From positions 1-64,000 of the forward strand of contig JANQFV010000003.1 in NCBI GenBank assembly GCA_028277645.1: 64,000 bases of DNA, written 5' to 3'. The position numbers were made by a program, and so were the translations under genes. Under the pieces are notes generated by a model. The model ran no database searches and was not told where the DNA came from. It saw only the letters and a program-made list of their open reading frames with translations. This document shows, piece by piece, positions 8,414 through 16,871 of the stretch. The stretch is from Phycisphaerae bacterium (lineage in GTDB: Bacteria > Planctomycetota > Phycisphaerae > UBA1845 > Fen-1342). Position 1 is the first letter of the stretch, and every line of letters begins with the position of its first letter.

Positions 8414-9550
8414 CTACTTAACTAACCGAAACATGTCCGGCCCTGCTGGATCATCCGGGTACTCGTTCCCAAATCCCAGTGCTTCCTGCACGCGATTTTT
8501 GAGTTCACTGATTCGAACGCCCGTGACCTCGGCGGCGTCTTTCCAGGTGATATCACCCCGTACAACTGCCCCATCTAGCAATTGTTCGAATCGTGTCGCG
8601 CGATCCGGCCGGACAGCCCCGGGTTCGTGTCGGCGCCAGCCGCGTTTTGAGAACTCTACCCACAACTTCTTAGCAAGTGAGTTGGGAATCACATCCTCGC
8701 GCTCTGCGCGAAGCACCATCGCAGCTAGCGATATGCCAAAGCGCTCTTTGAACTTCACAAGCCTCACCATCGACCTTCCGGCGAAGGCTGATCTAAGCAC
8801 ACGTGACGGCATGAGTAAGTGCGATGCAAATTCCATCGCGCGCGCCTCTACTGCGCGGTGCGCGCGAGCTTCGGAGTCGTCGATGCAATCGCCGTACAGC
8901 ACGTGTGCCAGCTCATGACCTGCATTCATCCGAGCGCGGTCATTGCTAACACTCGGGTTAAGAATGACCAGATGTTCGTCCCCAAAGCGAGCTGCTAACC
9001 CATCGACGGCGAAAGGCGCTTTGATTTCTAGTGCATATACGCCAAAACGGTCAAGCAACTCGAGCACGCTTGGGATTGGTTGCTCGCTTCCGATCTCGCG
9101 CTCTTTACGTACCCACTCTGCCAAGCGCCGTGGATCAGCCGTTGCATCCGGCACCTCCCGGACTCGCGCGCGCCTTCGCGCACCCAAACGGTCCTCAAGG
9201 CGCAAGTAGGCGTACGCCCACTTCGCGACTTCGGCTTCAAAACTCTCGCGGTCTCGCACTCGGTACCGCGATACCAAGTTGCGGTAACAAACACCGGTCA
9301 ATTCCGGACCAGACGCGATAAACCAGCTCACTGGACGCCCGTACGTCGCCGCCAAAGCCACGAGCGTGTCAAACTTGGGCTGCGTCTGACCCCGCTCGTA
9401 GCTAGCCAAGGTCGCGTGCGAGATCGCTGCCTGACCACGGAGGCGGTGAGCCACTTCACGCATCGACAAATGCACTGCTAATCGTGCTGAACGCAGGCGT
9501 CGGGGCAACTCGGAGTTTCCAGGTCCTATCACGTGGATCACAGGCTCCAT
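8414..9550 (-). CDS. XRE-family HTH regulator fused to ImmA/IrrE metallopeptidase
   Basis: 378 residues. The N-terminal HTH_XRE spans about 14-72 (LRSARLAVHLSMREVAHRL...AISHATLASYERGQTQPKFD). A middle helical region is followed by the ImmA/IrrE (COG2856) zinc peptidase domain: GHELAHVLYGD (HELAH at 212-216) and EARAMEFASHLLMPSRV (third ligand Glu at about 237-240). Family members such as ImmA cleave a repressor, and others are regulators or antitoxins in two-gene modules. The C-terminal about 90 residues contain a second HTH-like stretch (ITWKDAAEVTGVRISELKNR). A strong promoter with repeated octamers lies immediately upstream. AT-richer composition suggests transfer. Confidence 0.88.
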   Translation of the reverse strand: MEPVIHVIGPGNSELPRRLRSARLAVHLSMREVAHRLRGQAAISHATLASYERGQTQPKFDTLVALAATYGRPVSWFIASGPELTGVCYRNLVSRYRVRDRESFEAEVAKWAYAYLRLEDRLGARRRARVREVPDATADPRRLAEWVRKEREIGSEQPIPSVLELLDRFGVYALEIKAPFAVDGLAARFGDEHLVILNPSVSNDRARMNAGHELAHVLYGDCIDDSEARAHRAVEARAMEFASHLLMPSRVLRSAFAGRSMVRLVKFKERFGISLAAMVLRAEREDVIPNSLAKKLWVEFSKRGWRRHEPGAVRPDRATRFEQLLDGAVVRGDITWKDAAEVTGVRISELKNRVQEALGFGNEYPDDPAGPDMFRLVK

Positions 9551-9562
9551 GCAATTGGGTGC

Positions 9563-9607
9563 AATATACTTTACAAATCCGCATTGTCAAGTCCGCCATC
9601 TTTACAA
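9563..9607 (-). promoter_or_regulatory. promoter and putative operator of the XRE/ImmA operon
   Basis: On the minus strand, TTGACA (9585-9590) and TATATT (9563-9568) are separated by 16 bp, close to the sigma-70 consensus. The octamer TTGTAAAG occurs twice, at 9600-9607 upstream of the -35 and at 9569-9576 touching the -10, exactly 31 bp (three helical turns) apart. This is suitable for autoregulation by the XRE protein. The transcript would start only a few bases before the ATG at 9550. Confidence 0.7.
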
Positions 9608-9831
9608 TACCCCCCACATCTAACAGGCTAGCGACTACTGCTGTCCATTTGTGGGACCGTCCCGCACTGGGCGAGAACGGTGTTCGGTCATGAACAGGCC
9701 CATACCGAGTCGAAATGCCGGTGGCAGATGCGTCGAGCGTGCAGGTGCCGATACGCTTTGCGTTACTTGTCCACGCGCACAGACGCTAAACTGGCAGGGT
9801 CTTAGCAATCTGCTTACCCGAGGTACCCCAC

Positions 9832-10929
9832 ATGCAATCCAACAAGACGCTCCGTACGGCCAGCCGGCTGATGCTCGGCGTGGTCGTGGCGTTCACCGCC
9901 ACACAACTCGCCCATGCCCAGGAGACCGCCGACGGATTCGGCGGCGACGTCCCCCGCTATCCGGCAGACTACGAGGGCTTCCGAGATACGCGTGGCCCGG
10001 CGGACACGCTTGAGCTGATCGACAACGGCTTTCCGAACTTCGTCATCACCGGCTATTGGCCCCCTACCAACGAAATGCTCCGACCGTGGAGCACCAACCC
10101 CGCCCAGAATCCCGGCCAGTGGGTTGGCGAAAACTGGGAGGACCGCGGCTATAACGTCTACGCGTTTTTCCCCGAGTTTCCCGGTGGAACGACCGCCAAT
10201 CCCAAGGGTGACGGCGATTTCGAGGTCGATTATCAGGACACGTCTGCCGACTGGTTCCCGCTGATGGATCTCGCTCGCCCCATCGGCATCACGACGCACA
10301 GCCGGGCCGGCACGTCCGTCGGCTGGGAGATGGAAGGCGGCAACCGCACGTATTTCACGACCTACTGGACTTCGGACTACCTGTCGCCCTACAAGCCGAC
10401 GAGCGAGATGCCGATTTACTACGAGCCGCACCAGTTCGAGCGCTGGTCATCGTTGCCCATGCAGGACATTGTGGACGCGGTCGACGCCGTGTTCTCGACG
10501 TCGCAGGTCGACCCGTTCATCTCGCCCATTGACGAGAGCGCTTTTCTCTCCAACTGCATCGGCTATCACGGCAACTGGTGGCGCGACGAGCACATCGATC
10601 CGAACGATCCGATCCGCTGCTACGTCGGCGGGCACATTCACGTCGGGCGCAACATGGTGACCCTCCACGCCACCATGGCGACGGAGATTACGCTGCGCGT
10701 GACGCTTTCGCACGTCGACACGCTGCGGCCCCCGGTGGCAGACATCAACGGCGACGCCGCCAATAACATTCAGGATCTGGAAACGTACACCGGCTGCATG
10801 AGCGGTCCGGACAACGCTGCCCCCGGCGGTTGCGACCCGCTCGATTTCGCCCGCGCCGACACGAACCGCGACGGCGACGCCGACACTGCCGACTTCCGCG
10901 TGATGCAGATCGAATTTCCGGGAACGTAG
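9832..10929 (+). CDS. secreted pyroglutamyl-peptidase (C15)-like protein with dockerin-like tail
   Basis: 365 residues. GAGG lies 8 nt before the ATG. The signal peptide is residues 1-29 (ending TQLAHA-QE). The body resembles peptidase C15: FPNFVITGYWPP at the first strand, a Glu-bearing SVGWEMEGGNRTYF, LSNCIGYHGNWW holding the candidate nucleophile Cys, and GGHIHVG holding the candidate His. Spacing and order match, but overall similarity is low. The tail has dockerin-like calcium loops: DINGDAANNIQDLETYTGCM and DTNRDGDADTADFRVM. This is the common planctomycete arrangement on exported proteins. I infer cleavage of N-terminal pyroglutamate or a related role outside the cytoplasm. Confidence 0.6.
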   Translation: MQSNKTLRTASRLMLGVVVAFTATQLAHAQETADGFGGDVPRYPADYEGFRDTRGPADTLELIDNGFPNFVITGYWPPTNEMLRPWSTNPAQNPGQWVGENWEDRGYNVYAFFPEFPGGTTANPKGDGDFEVDYQDTSADWFPLMDLARPIGITTHSRAGTSVGWEMEGGNRTYFTTYWTSDYLSPYKPTSEMPIYYEPHQFERWSSLPMQDIVDAVDAVFSTSQVDPFISPIDESAFLSNCIGYHGNWWRDEHIDPNDPIRCYVGGHIHVGRNMVTLHATMATEITLRVTLSHVDTLRPPVADINGDAANNIQDLETYTGCMSGPDNAAPGGCDPLDFARADTNRDGDADTADFRVMQIEFPGT

Positions 10930-10937
10930 CTCGCATC

Positions 10938-11027
10938 GTCATTCCGAGCGCAGCGAGGAATCTACCCGCGAATACGGATGTGCGCGTCCGCAAGTAGATT
11001 CCTCCTCCCGGTGGTCGTCGAAATGAC
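10938..11027. repeat. dispersed ~92-nt imperfect palindrome, copy 1
   Basis: The left arm is GTCATTCCGAGCGCAGCGAG, followed by GAATCTAC. The right arm is degraded (GTAGATTCCTCC...GTCGAAATGAC) but still complementary. It lies between convergent genes (secreted C15-like protein and smpB), where it could also act as a terminator. See the other copies at 17777, 22108, 26095, 47760 and 52086. Confidence 0.85.
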
Positions 11028-11059
11028 CTGGCACCCTTCCCCCGGCCAAACCCTGACCC

Positions 11060-11527
11060 TCACCTTCGACGGCGTAGTGCCCGGTCCATCTCCCGTCGAT
11101 CGTCGCGTTTCTTGATATCTTGGCGCTTATCGGCGTGCGATTTTCCGCGTGCTAGGGCGATCTTGATCTTCGCGATGCCCCGTTCGCTGAAGTAGATCTC
11201 AATCGGCACGATGGTCAGCCCACGCTCCGTGACCCGTTTCTGCCACTTGCGGATTTCGCGTTTGTGCAGCAACAGCCGTCGCTCGCGCGTCGGAACGTGC
11301 TGATTGTAACTCGCCTGTAGATAAGGAGATATGTTGCATCCTCGCAGATAGACCTCCCCCTCACGGATCACAGCGTAAGCCTCCGCCAGCGACGCCTTGC
11401 CGGCGCGGAGGCTCTTCACCTCACTGCCGACCAGCGCGATGCCCGCTTCGAGCTCGTCGAGCAGCTCGAATTCGTATCGGACCTTCTTGTTCGTGATCCG
11501 GGGGGGTGCAGATGGACCTTTCGCCAT
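11060..11527 (-). CDS. smpB: SsrA-binding protein SmpB
   Basis: 155 residues, the usual family length. SmpB binds tmRNA and mimics the anticodon arm during trans-translation on stalled ribosomes. Diagnostic segments: ITNKKVRYEFELLDELEAGI, LVGSEVKSLRAGKASLAEAY, LRGCNISPYLQASYNQHVP, RRLLLHKREI, and the basic C-terminal tail KSHADKRQDIKKRDDRREMD. The N-terminal MAKGPSAPPRITNKK is as expected. It stands alone, divergent from the ECF sigma gene at 11602. Confidence 0.96.
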   Translation of the reverse strand: MAKGPSAPPRITNKKVRYEFELLDELEAGIALVGSEVKSLRAGKASLAEAYAVIREGEVYLRGCNISPYLQASYNQHVPTRERRLLLHKREIRKWQKRVTERGLTIVPIEIYFSERGIAKIKIALARGKSHADKRQDIKKRDDRREMDRALRRRR

Positions 11528-11601
11528 GTCGAAGATAAATTGTAGTTAGGAGCGCCCCGGTTGCAACTGGGGTGTGAGCCATCGGTACAAGGTGACGGAA
11601 A

Positions 11602-12234
11602 GTGGAACAGCGGAACGCAGACGCCGCGGAAAAAGCCATGCCGCGCAGCGAAGAGCAAGTGCTGATCGCGCGGGCGAAACGCGGGCACGCGGATGCCTTC
11701 CGGGAGATCGTGGAGGCCTATAAGGGCCGGCTCTTCGCCTTCGTCTGGCGAGTGATCCGGAACCACCACGAAGCGGAAGACATCTGTCAGTCGGCGTTCG
11801 TGAAGGCCTACGAGGCGCTGGCGACGTACTCCGAAAAATACGCCTTCAGCACCTGGCTCTTCACGATCGCTTACCGGATGTGCCTCAACCACGTCCGCAA
11901 GCGGAAGCCCCTTTCCGGCGAGGTCGACCTGTCGTACTTCGGCGACGATGAAGCCGACGCGATGGAGGCGCTCGCTAACTCGGAGGAGGCTCGACGCCTG
12001 CGGTCTGTCATCTGGGACGCGGTGGACGACCTGAGCCATCCCCAGAAAGCCGCGGTGTTGTTGTTCTACCGCGAGGGCAAGAGCTGCGAAGAGATCGGGC
12101 GTGTGCTCGAGATGCCGACCGTCACGGTCAAGAGCCACTTGCACCGCGCCCGCGCCAAGCTGCGAGACGTTTTGAGTGCGGAAATTGTCGACGACTGGAA
12201 CGTGTTCCGGTTCATCGCTCCGCATTCCGCGTGA
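11602..12234 (+). CDS. ECF-type RNA polymerase sigma factor
   Basis: 210 residues from GTG 11602; ATG 11638 is an alternative that leaves the domains intact. Sigma region 2 is FREIVEAYKGRLFAFVWRV...EAEDICQSAFVKAYEAL...FSTWLFTIAYRMCLNHVRK. Region 4 is LSHPQKAAVLLFYREGKSCE...VTVKSHLHRARAKLRDVL. Region 3 is missing, as usual for ECF factors. The stop is followed 7 bases later by the anti-sigma start, so this is an operon. It directs RNA polymerase to a regulon not identifiable here. Confidence 0.93.
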   Translation: MEQRNADAAEKAMPRSEEQVLIARAKRGHADAFREIVEAYKGRLFAFVWRVIRNHHEAEDICQSAFVKAYEALATYSEKYAFSTWLFTIAYRMCLNHVRKRKPLSGEVDLSYFGDDEADAMEALANSEEARRLRSVIWDAVDDLSHPQKAAVLLFYREGKSCEEIGRVLEMPTVTVKSHLHRARAKLRDVLSAEIVDDWNVFRFIAPHSA

Positions 12235-12241
12235 GATCGTC

Positions 12242-12901
12242 ATGACCTGTACTGAATGTGAACAACTCTTCGACGCCTATCTCGACGGTCAACTGACCGG
12301 TGCGCTGCGGCTGGAGTTTGATGCGCACCGCCTCCGCTGTCGCCGCTGCCAGCAGACCCTCGCCATGCTCGAAGCCGTCGGCAACGTGCTCTCGGCGGAC
12401 GCCGAACCGCCGACGCTGAGCGATGACTTCACCGACCGCGTGATGCAGTCCGTGGCACCGGCTGCGACCCAAACGCGGCGCTTCCCGCGCTGGCGCGTCA
12501 CGCTGGCAACCGTCGCACTGGCCCAGGCTGCGGCCATTCTCCTGTTCGTCTCTTTCCGGCCGGATTCGACCGACACCACGCCGCCTCCTGTCATCCCCGT
12601 CTCGAACGATCCGCTAGCAGCGCGCGCGGATCTGATGGACGATCCCGCGTTCCAGGGTCTGCGCGGTCTGATCACCGAGCGAATTCAGGATCGGGTCTGG
12701 GCGATGTGGTCCGACGGGATGCAGCTTCCGCAGCACGTCCGCCAACTGGCCACCGGTCTCGATTTCAAGCTGCCGGACGAATATGTGCGTGCCTCGGAGA
12801 AGGTAGTTGACGCCGGCCCGCTCCAACTTTTCCTGAACAGCCCGACTTCCGACGATGCTGAGTCGTCCGACAGGACTGACGACGACCTGCATTCGCTCTA
12901 A
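12242..12901 (+). CDS. membrane anti-sigma factor with zinc-finger N-terminus
   Basis: 219 residues from ATG 12242. The N-terminal zf-HC2-like motif includes MTCTECEQLFDAYLDGQL and then HRLRCRRCQQ, giving the HxxxCxxC pattern of ZAS anti-sigma factors. One membrane segment (WRVTLATVALAQAAAILLFV, about 86-105) follows, then an exported C-terminal domain of about 110 residues. It presumably holds the adjacent ECF sigma factor at the membrane until a signal arrives. The exported part has no recognised domain. The next gene encodes an exported PDZ protein and could be part of the signal path. Confidence 0.88.
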   Translation: MTCTECEQLFDAYLDGQLTGALRLEFDAHRLRCRRCQQTLAMLEAVGNVLSADAEPPTLSDDFTDRVMQSVAPAATQTRRFPRWRVTLATVALAQAAAILLFVSFRPDSTDTTPPPVIPVSNDPLAARADLMDDPAFQGLRGLITERIQDRVWAMWSDGMQLPQHVRQLATGLDFKLPDEYVRASEKVVDAGPLQLFLNSPTSDDAESSDRTDDDLHSL

Positions 12902-12928
12902 TTCGCGAGCCGCTTGGCCGGGAAATCC

Positions 12929-14986
12929 GTGACAGAACACTCGTCAACCAGTCGATGCGCACCGTTCGTTTGCGTATTGCTGCTTGCGCTGCCGTCGCTG
13001 GCAGACACGGAAGAAACCACGTCGCCAGACACGTCCTTCGCCCAGCAGGTACCGGCCGACGTTGGCCTGTTTGTCGAACTGCACGACGGCGACGATCTGC
13101 TGATCCCACTTACAGAATCGGAAACGTGGGCGACATTGTCAGCGTTGGTCGGTCAGCCTGCCGCCGCTGCGGAAACCGCCACGTGGCGCCAGCGCATCCG
13201 CCAGACCATCGGTATGGATCCGATTGACGCGATTCGGGCGCTGTTCGCGGAGCGCGTGGCGTACGTCGGCTCCGGCGCGCGCCCGGCCCAGGACGCCGTC
13301 GTTCTGTGCGAGCCAACTCAGGCGCCGCGCACGCTCGTGGACAACTGGTCGGCCCGTCCCTTGCCGGCCCCCACACGGGCGTCCGTCTACCGCTTGCCCA
13401 ATCACGTCGGCGTCGGCGTACAGGACGACCTGCTCGTTTTCGGCGACGTCGTTGGCAGCAGCACGTTTGCGGAAGTCCTGCGGGTGCTCGATGAAGAGAC
13501 ACCACAGACGCTGGCCAAAGATGAGACGTACCAACGGCTGCTGTCGCGTGTACCGCAGCATCCGGACGGCGTCGTCTTTGCACGGCTGGGCGCGATGCTG
13601 CCTGCCGCCACACAACCGGCACTTTCGACCACTCAACCGGTGCGCATCGACTCGCGCCCAGAGCTGCCACGTTTTCTGCGTGGCTCGTCCAACGTGTTGC
13701 TCGCATTGCACCGCGATCGCCACCTGCTGCACTTCACCGCAGTCGGGGACGCACCGGGAACGCCAATCGCGCGCGATCCCGCCCTGGGAGACCTCGTCGC
13801 CCGTCTGCCGGAGCGCACGTTGCTGGCGTGGGGTGGACACGTCGACTATGCCAGCTTGACGCAGCTCATTCACGAATTGCCGGAGCGCCACATCCTGCGC
13901 GTCGCGTACAAACTGCACCAGCGCGCCGGTACAACCGATCACCTGCTGCGTGCCTTTCGCACGTCAACTTGCTTCGCGGTCGGCGTCGTCAATCCCGAGC
14001 ACCAAGCGGAAGGCGTGCCGCCGATCCCCGCCGCGGCCCTGCTGATCGGCACGCGCAACGCAGACCGTGTCGCGCAGGAATGGGGCACGCTGCTCGAATC
14101 GAGCATCGCACTCTACAAGCTGATGTCGCTGCAAGTCGGCCAGGTGCCGGCCGGAATTGATGCCGAAATGCGCGTGATCGACGGTCGCCCCGCACAATAC
14201 TACGACCTCACCAGCCTGATGGATAATACTCCGACCAAGCCGCTGCTCGGCGAACTGCACCTGAGCTGGGCGGTGGACGACGACGGCACACTGATCGTGA
14301 CTACGCACGTGGACTGGCTCCGGCAGATCCTCGAGGCCCGCCACCACCGCGCCCGCCAGCTTACGCGCGTTCTGACGCTCACGAATCGGCCACCGGGCGA
14401 ATGGCGTGAGACGATCTTTGTCGCGCAGCCCGGCCCGATCGCCGACCTGGGCAAGCTGTGGCTCACCTACTTCCAGCAGAACTTCCCGTACATACTCCGC
14501 GAGAACTGGTGGCGTAACTTTCAGCCGGGTGGCGCCTATGTCCGTATCGGTGTACAAGTCACGCAGGACGCGGAGAAGAAGCAGCTACGCGTCAACTCGG
14601 TCACATCCGGAATGCCCGCCGACGGCGTGCTCAAACCCGGCGACGTGCTGCTCGGCTGCAACCGCAGGCGCTTCGCGTCGGAACAACCGGTGCAGGAGAT
14701 GACGCGTGGCATCACGCAGCGCCCCAACGCCCGGTGGCTCGACGTTATCGTCGAACGCGATCGCATGGTGCGCGTCCGCCGCATCCCCCTGCCGTTCCTC
14801 GATCCCGTCCGTCTGCTGCAACGACTGACGTCCATCGGCCAACTCGTGCAGCGCGTCGTGTATCACGACGACGTGCCCAACGCGCAAGGCCCCATCGGCC
14901 ATCTTACGCTCGAACTTCGTAACCACCCCGGCCCGCTGTACTCGTTCGAATCCCCCGAAGAAACGAAACCCGAATCGGAATCGTAG
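12929..14986 (+). CDS. exported protein, DUF3352-like N-terminus and C-terminal PDZ domain
   Basis: 685 residues from GTG 12929, which starts a clean signal peptide (CAPFVCVLLLALPSLAD); TTG 12914 adds five residues and is less likely. The mature N-terminus (FAQQVPADVGLFVELHDGDD) and repeated beta-strand blocks resemble DUF3352-type periplasmic proteins. A PDZ-like domain lies at about 520-610 (GGAYVRIGVQV...VNSVTSGMPADGVLKPGDVLL). There is no protease domain, so PDZ here probably binds peptide ends. It is the third gene of the ECF sigma/anti-sigma operon (27-nt gap) and may sense envelope status for it, which is inference. Confidence 0.7.
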   Translation: MTEHSSTSRCAPFVCVLLLALPSLADTEETTSPDTSFAQQVPADVGLFVELHDGDDLLIPLTESETWATLSALVGQPAAAAETATWRQRIRQTIGMDPIDAIRALFAERVAYVGSGARPAQDAVVLCEPTQAPRTLVDNWSARPLPAPTRASVYRLPNHVGVGVQDDLLVFGDVVGSSTFAEVLRVLDEETPQTLAKDETYQRLLSRVPQHPDGVVFARLGAMLPAATQPALSTTQPVRIDSRPELPRFLRGSSNVLLALHRDRHLLHFTAVGDAPGTPIARDPALGDLVARLPERTLLAWGGHVDYASLTQLIHELPERHILRVAYKLHQRAGTTDHLLRAFRTSTCFAVGVVNPEHQAEGVPPIPAAALLIGTRNADRVAQEWGTLLESSIALYKLMSLQVGQVPAGIDAEMRVIDGRPAQYYDLTSLMDNTPTKPLLGELHLSWAVDDDGTLIVTTHVDWLRQILEARHHRARQLTRVLTLTNRPPGEWRETIFVAQPGPIADLGKLWLTYFQQNFPYILRENWWRNFQPGGAYVRIGVQVTQDAEKKQLRVNSVTSGMPADGVLKPGDVLLGCNRRRFASEQPVQEMTRGITQRPNARWLDVIVERDRMVRVRRIPLPFLDPVRLLQRLTSIGQLVQRVVYHDDVPNAQGPIGHLTLELRNHPGPLYSFESPEETKPESES

Positions 14987-15012
14987 GGCGGATTTCGCCC
15001 GCCGCCCGTTAA

Positions 15013-15471
15013 TCAGCGCGGCGTGATCGCAATGATCAGCGCATCCCCGTTATCGAGATCGGCCGCATAGAACTGCGTTCGTCCGGATTCGCCGGTGGCG
15101 GTAATCCGCAGCACCTTCTTACTGCCTTTCTGGATCTCGACGATCATGCGAACTTGTTTGTCCTTACGCGACTGCGGCGTGATTTTCACTGTGCAGCTGT
15201 CGATCATCGCAACGGTTAGGGTCTTGTTCAGCCGGACTGATTCCGATACCCGTTTGACGAGCTTGAAGCCGGTGTACTTGTAGCGTTTTTTGAGCAGTTC
15301 GGCGAGTCGCTTCAGCTCGGGTGAGACTTCGCTGTTCTTCTTCGTCGCCCGGATTCCGAGCACCTGGAACTGAACGGTGCTGCGCTTGTCGTCGGCGCGC
15401 GCTGGCGCCGCAACCTGCCCGCAAACGAGCAAGCCAACGGCAGTCAGCAACAACGCACGAACGAACGCCAT
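15013..15471 (-). CDS. small exported protein of unknown function
   Basis: 152 residues from ATG 15471, chosen because GAGG lies 6 nt upstream; the longer open frame is unsupported. Signal peptide 1-26 (FVRALLLTAVGLLVCGQVAAPARA). The mature part is Lys-rich with alternating beta strands (VQFQVLGIRATKKNSEV, LKKRYKYTGFKLVKRVSESV, TVAMIDSCTVKITPQSRKDK). No family recognised. It is the last gene of the 16687-15013 ECF operon, so it is probably regulated with that sigma factor. Confidence 0.7.
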   Translation of the reverse strand: MAFVRALLLTAVGLLVCGQVAAPARADDKRSTVQFQVLGIRATKKNSEVSPELKRLAELLKKRYKYTGFKLVKRVSESVRLNKTLTVAMIDSCTVKITPQSRKDKQVRMIVEIQKGSKKVLRITATGESGRTQFYAADLDNGDALIIAITPR

Positions 15472-15505
15472 GTCTACCTCATCACACCGGGACATCCTGC
15501 CCGAC

Positions 15506-16009
15506 TTAGCTCTCCTGTTCAAGCACCCAGATCACGTCGACGCTCTCCTCTCCGCCGGCCGCGATCAGAAACGTCGCATCACCATACGTCTCAATCTCGT
15601 GAATTTCGAAGGTCCCGCCGGGACTCAGCGGCCAGAACTCGTCTGCGCCCGTGTCCTGACCGCCGAACTGCCACATCAACACCATGACGAGACACGCCGC
15701 CGCGGCCGTGACCGGGGCAAGCACGCGCCACAGGCGCAATGTTCGGCTGCCGGGCGTCGCCACAGGCGCCGCCCCGGTCTCAACCTTGTCCCAGACATTC
15801 TGCCACGCCGCATCTGACGGAAGCTGCTCATCCGCCTGCAAAGCAGCCGCCAGACGTTCGTCGGGTCGGGCAACGGTCGGCTCCAGTTCTTGCGCGACAT
15901 CCGGCCGACTGTTGAGCAGCCCTTCGAGCAGATTGACCTCATCCGGCGTCAGCCCATCGAGCCCGTCGCGTGCAAACTTCGCCAGGATGTCATCCGACGT
16001 CTTTGACAT
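15506..16009 (-). CDS. probable anti-sigma factor (single-pass membrane)
   Basis: 167 residues from ATG 16009, with AGAGGA 6 nt upstream. The cytoplasmic N-terminus is helical and acidic (ILAKFARDGLDGLTPDEVNL). One membrane segment (VLAPVTAAAACLVMVLMWQF) lies at about 107-126. The short exported C-terminus ends VDVIWVLEQES, resembling the ends of other planctomycete anti-sigma proteins next to ECF genes. There is no zinc-finger motif, unlike the anti-sigma at 12242. It lies 84 nt downstream of the ECF gene on the same strand. The role is inferred from position and topology. Confidence 0.65.
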   Translation of the reverse strand: MSKTSDDILAKFARDGLDGLTPDEVNLLEGLLNSRPDVAQELEPTVARPDERLAAALQADEQLPSDAAWQNVWDKVETGAAPVATPGSRTLRLWRVLAPVTAAAACLVMVLMWQFGGQDTGADEFWPLSPGGTFEIHEIETYGDATFLIAAGGEESVDVIWVLEQES

Positions 16010-16093
16010 TTCGATCCTCTGGATCCTCCAGATTATCGTGCATTGCGGCCGCTTCAACGACATATGGACGGCAGGTAGACGCCCACTATTCTC

Positions 16094-16687
16094 TCAACCG
16101 TCCGGCGGCGCGAGGTCCGGCAGCAGCTCGTGCAGCCGCCGCCGGGCATGGTACAGCCGGCTCATCACGGTGCCGACCGGAATATCGAGCGCTTCGGCGA
16201 TCTCCGCGTACGTCAATTCTCCGGTCGCATACAGCGAAAACACGGCTCGCTGGGCCGGTGGCAACGCGTCGATCGCCGTCCGGAGCCGGTCGCCCAACTC
16301 CGAACTCTGCATCCCGGCATCCGGCGGCGCCGGTCCAGACGAAACTGCCGGTGCCGGATCGTCATCGCTGCTATCCAGGGGCACTGCGAGCCGCACCTTC
16401 CTGGCGCGAATGAGGTCGAGTGCCCGGTTCGTCACGATGCGCAGGAACCAAGTCCGAAAACCGGATTCCCGGTTGAACGTGCCCAGGCGATCAAACGCCC
16501 GGATAAACGCATCCTGCACGACGTCCAACGCATCCTCCGGCCGATTCGTAACCCGCAGCGCCACGCGATAGGCGATCTCACGGTGCTGCTCGAACAACTC
16601 ACGCCGCGCGTCGCGGTCGCCGTCCCTGGCCCGCTGCAGTAGGCGCACTTCCGATTTGTCGACGGCTGACCGATTCACGCTATTCAA
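16094..16687 (-). CDS. ECF-type RNA polymerase sigma factor (second)
   Basis: About 197 residues. TTG 16687 is favoured because AGGA lies 5 nt upstream; GTG 16678 is possible. Region 2: ELFEQHREIAYRVALRV...DALDVVQDAFIRAFDRL...FRTWFLRIVTNRALDLIR. A Pro/Ala/Asp-rich linker of about 30 residues follows. Region 4: LPPAQRAVFSLYATGEL...EIAEALDIPVGTVMSRLYHARRRL. It heads a three-gene minus-strand operon with the putative anti-sigma (15506) and an exported protein (15013). It is not closely similar to the ECF at 11602. Confidence 0.9.
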   Translation of the reverse strand: MNSVNRSAVDKSEVRLLQRARDGDRDARRELFEQHREIAYRVALRVTNRPEDALDVVQDAFIRAFDRLGTFNRESGFRTWFLRIVTNRALDLIRARKVRLAVPLDSSDDDPAPAVSSGPAPPDAGMQSSELGDRLRTAIDALPPAQRAVFSLYATGELTYAEIAEALDIPVGTVMSRLYHARRRLHELLPDLAPPDG

Positions 16688-16871
16688 CAAAATCCTGAGA
16701 AAATCTCCGGCCACCAAAATACCCGTTCTGCGCCGGATTTTCCGCCCGGCGGCACGTGAATATTCGCCGTCCCCCCAGCGTCCAATCCCCCGAACGGCGG
16801 CTCAGAGCGAGTCGCCGGCCAAAAAACGACGGTCACACACGGGTGTGCCCCACGCAACCAAGGAGAATGCC

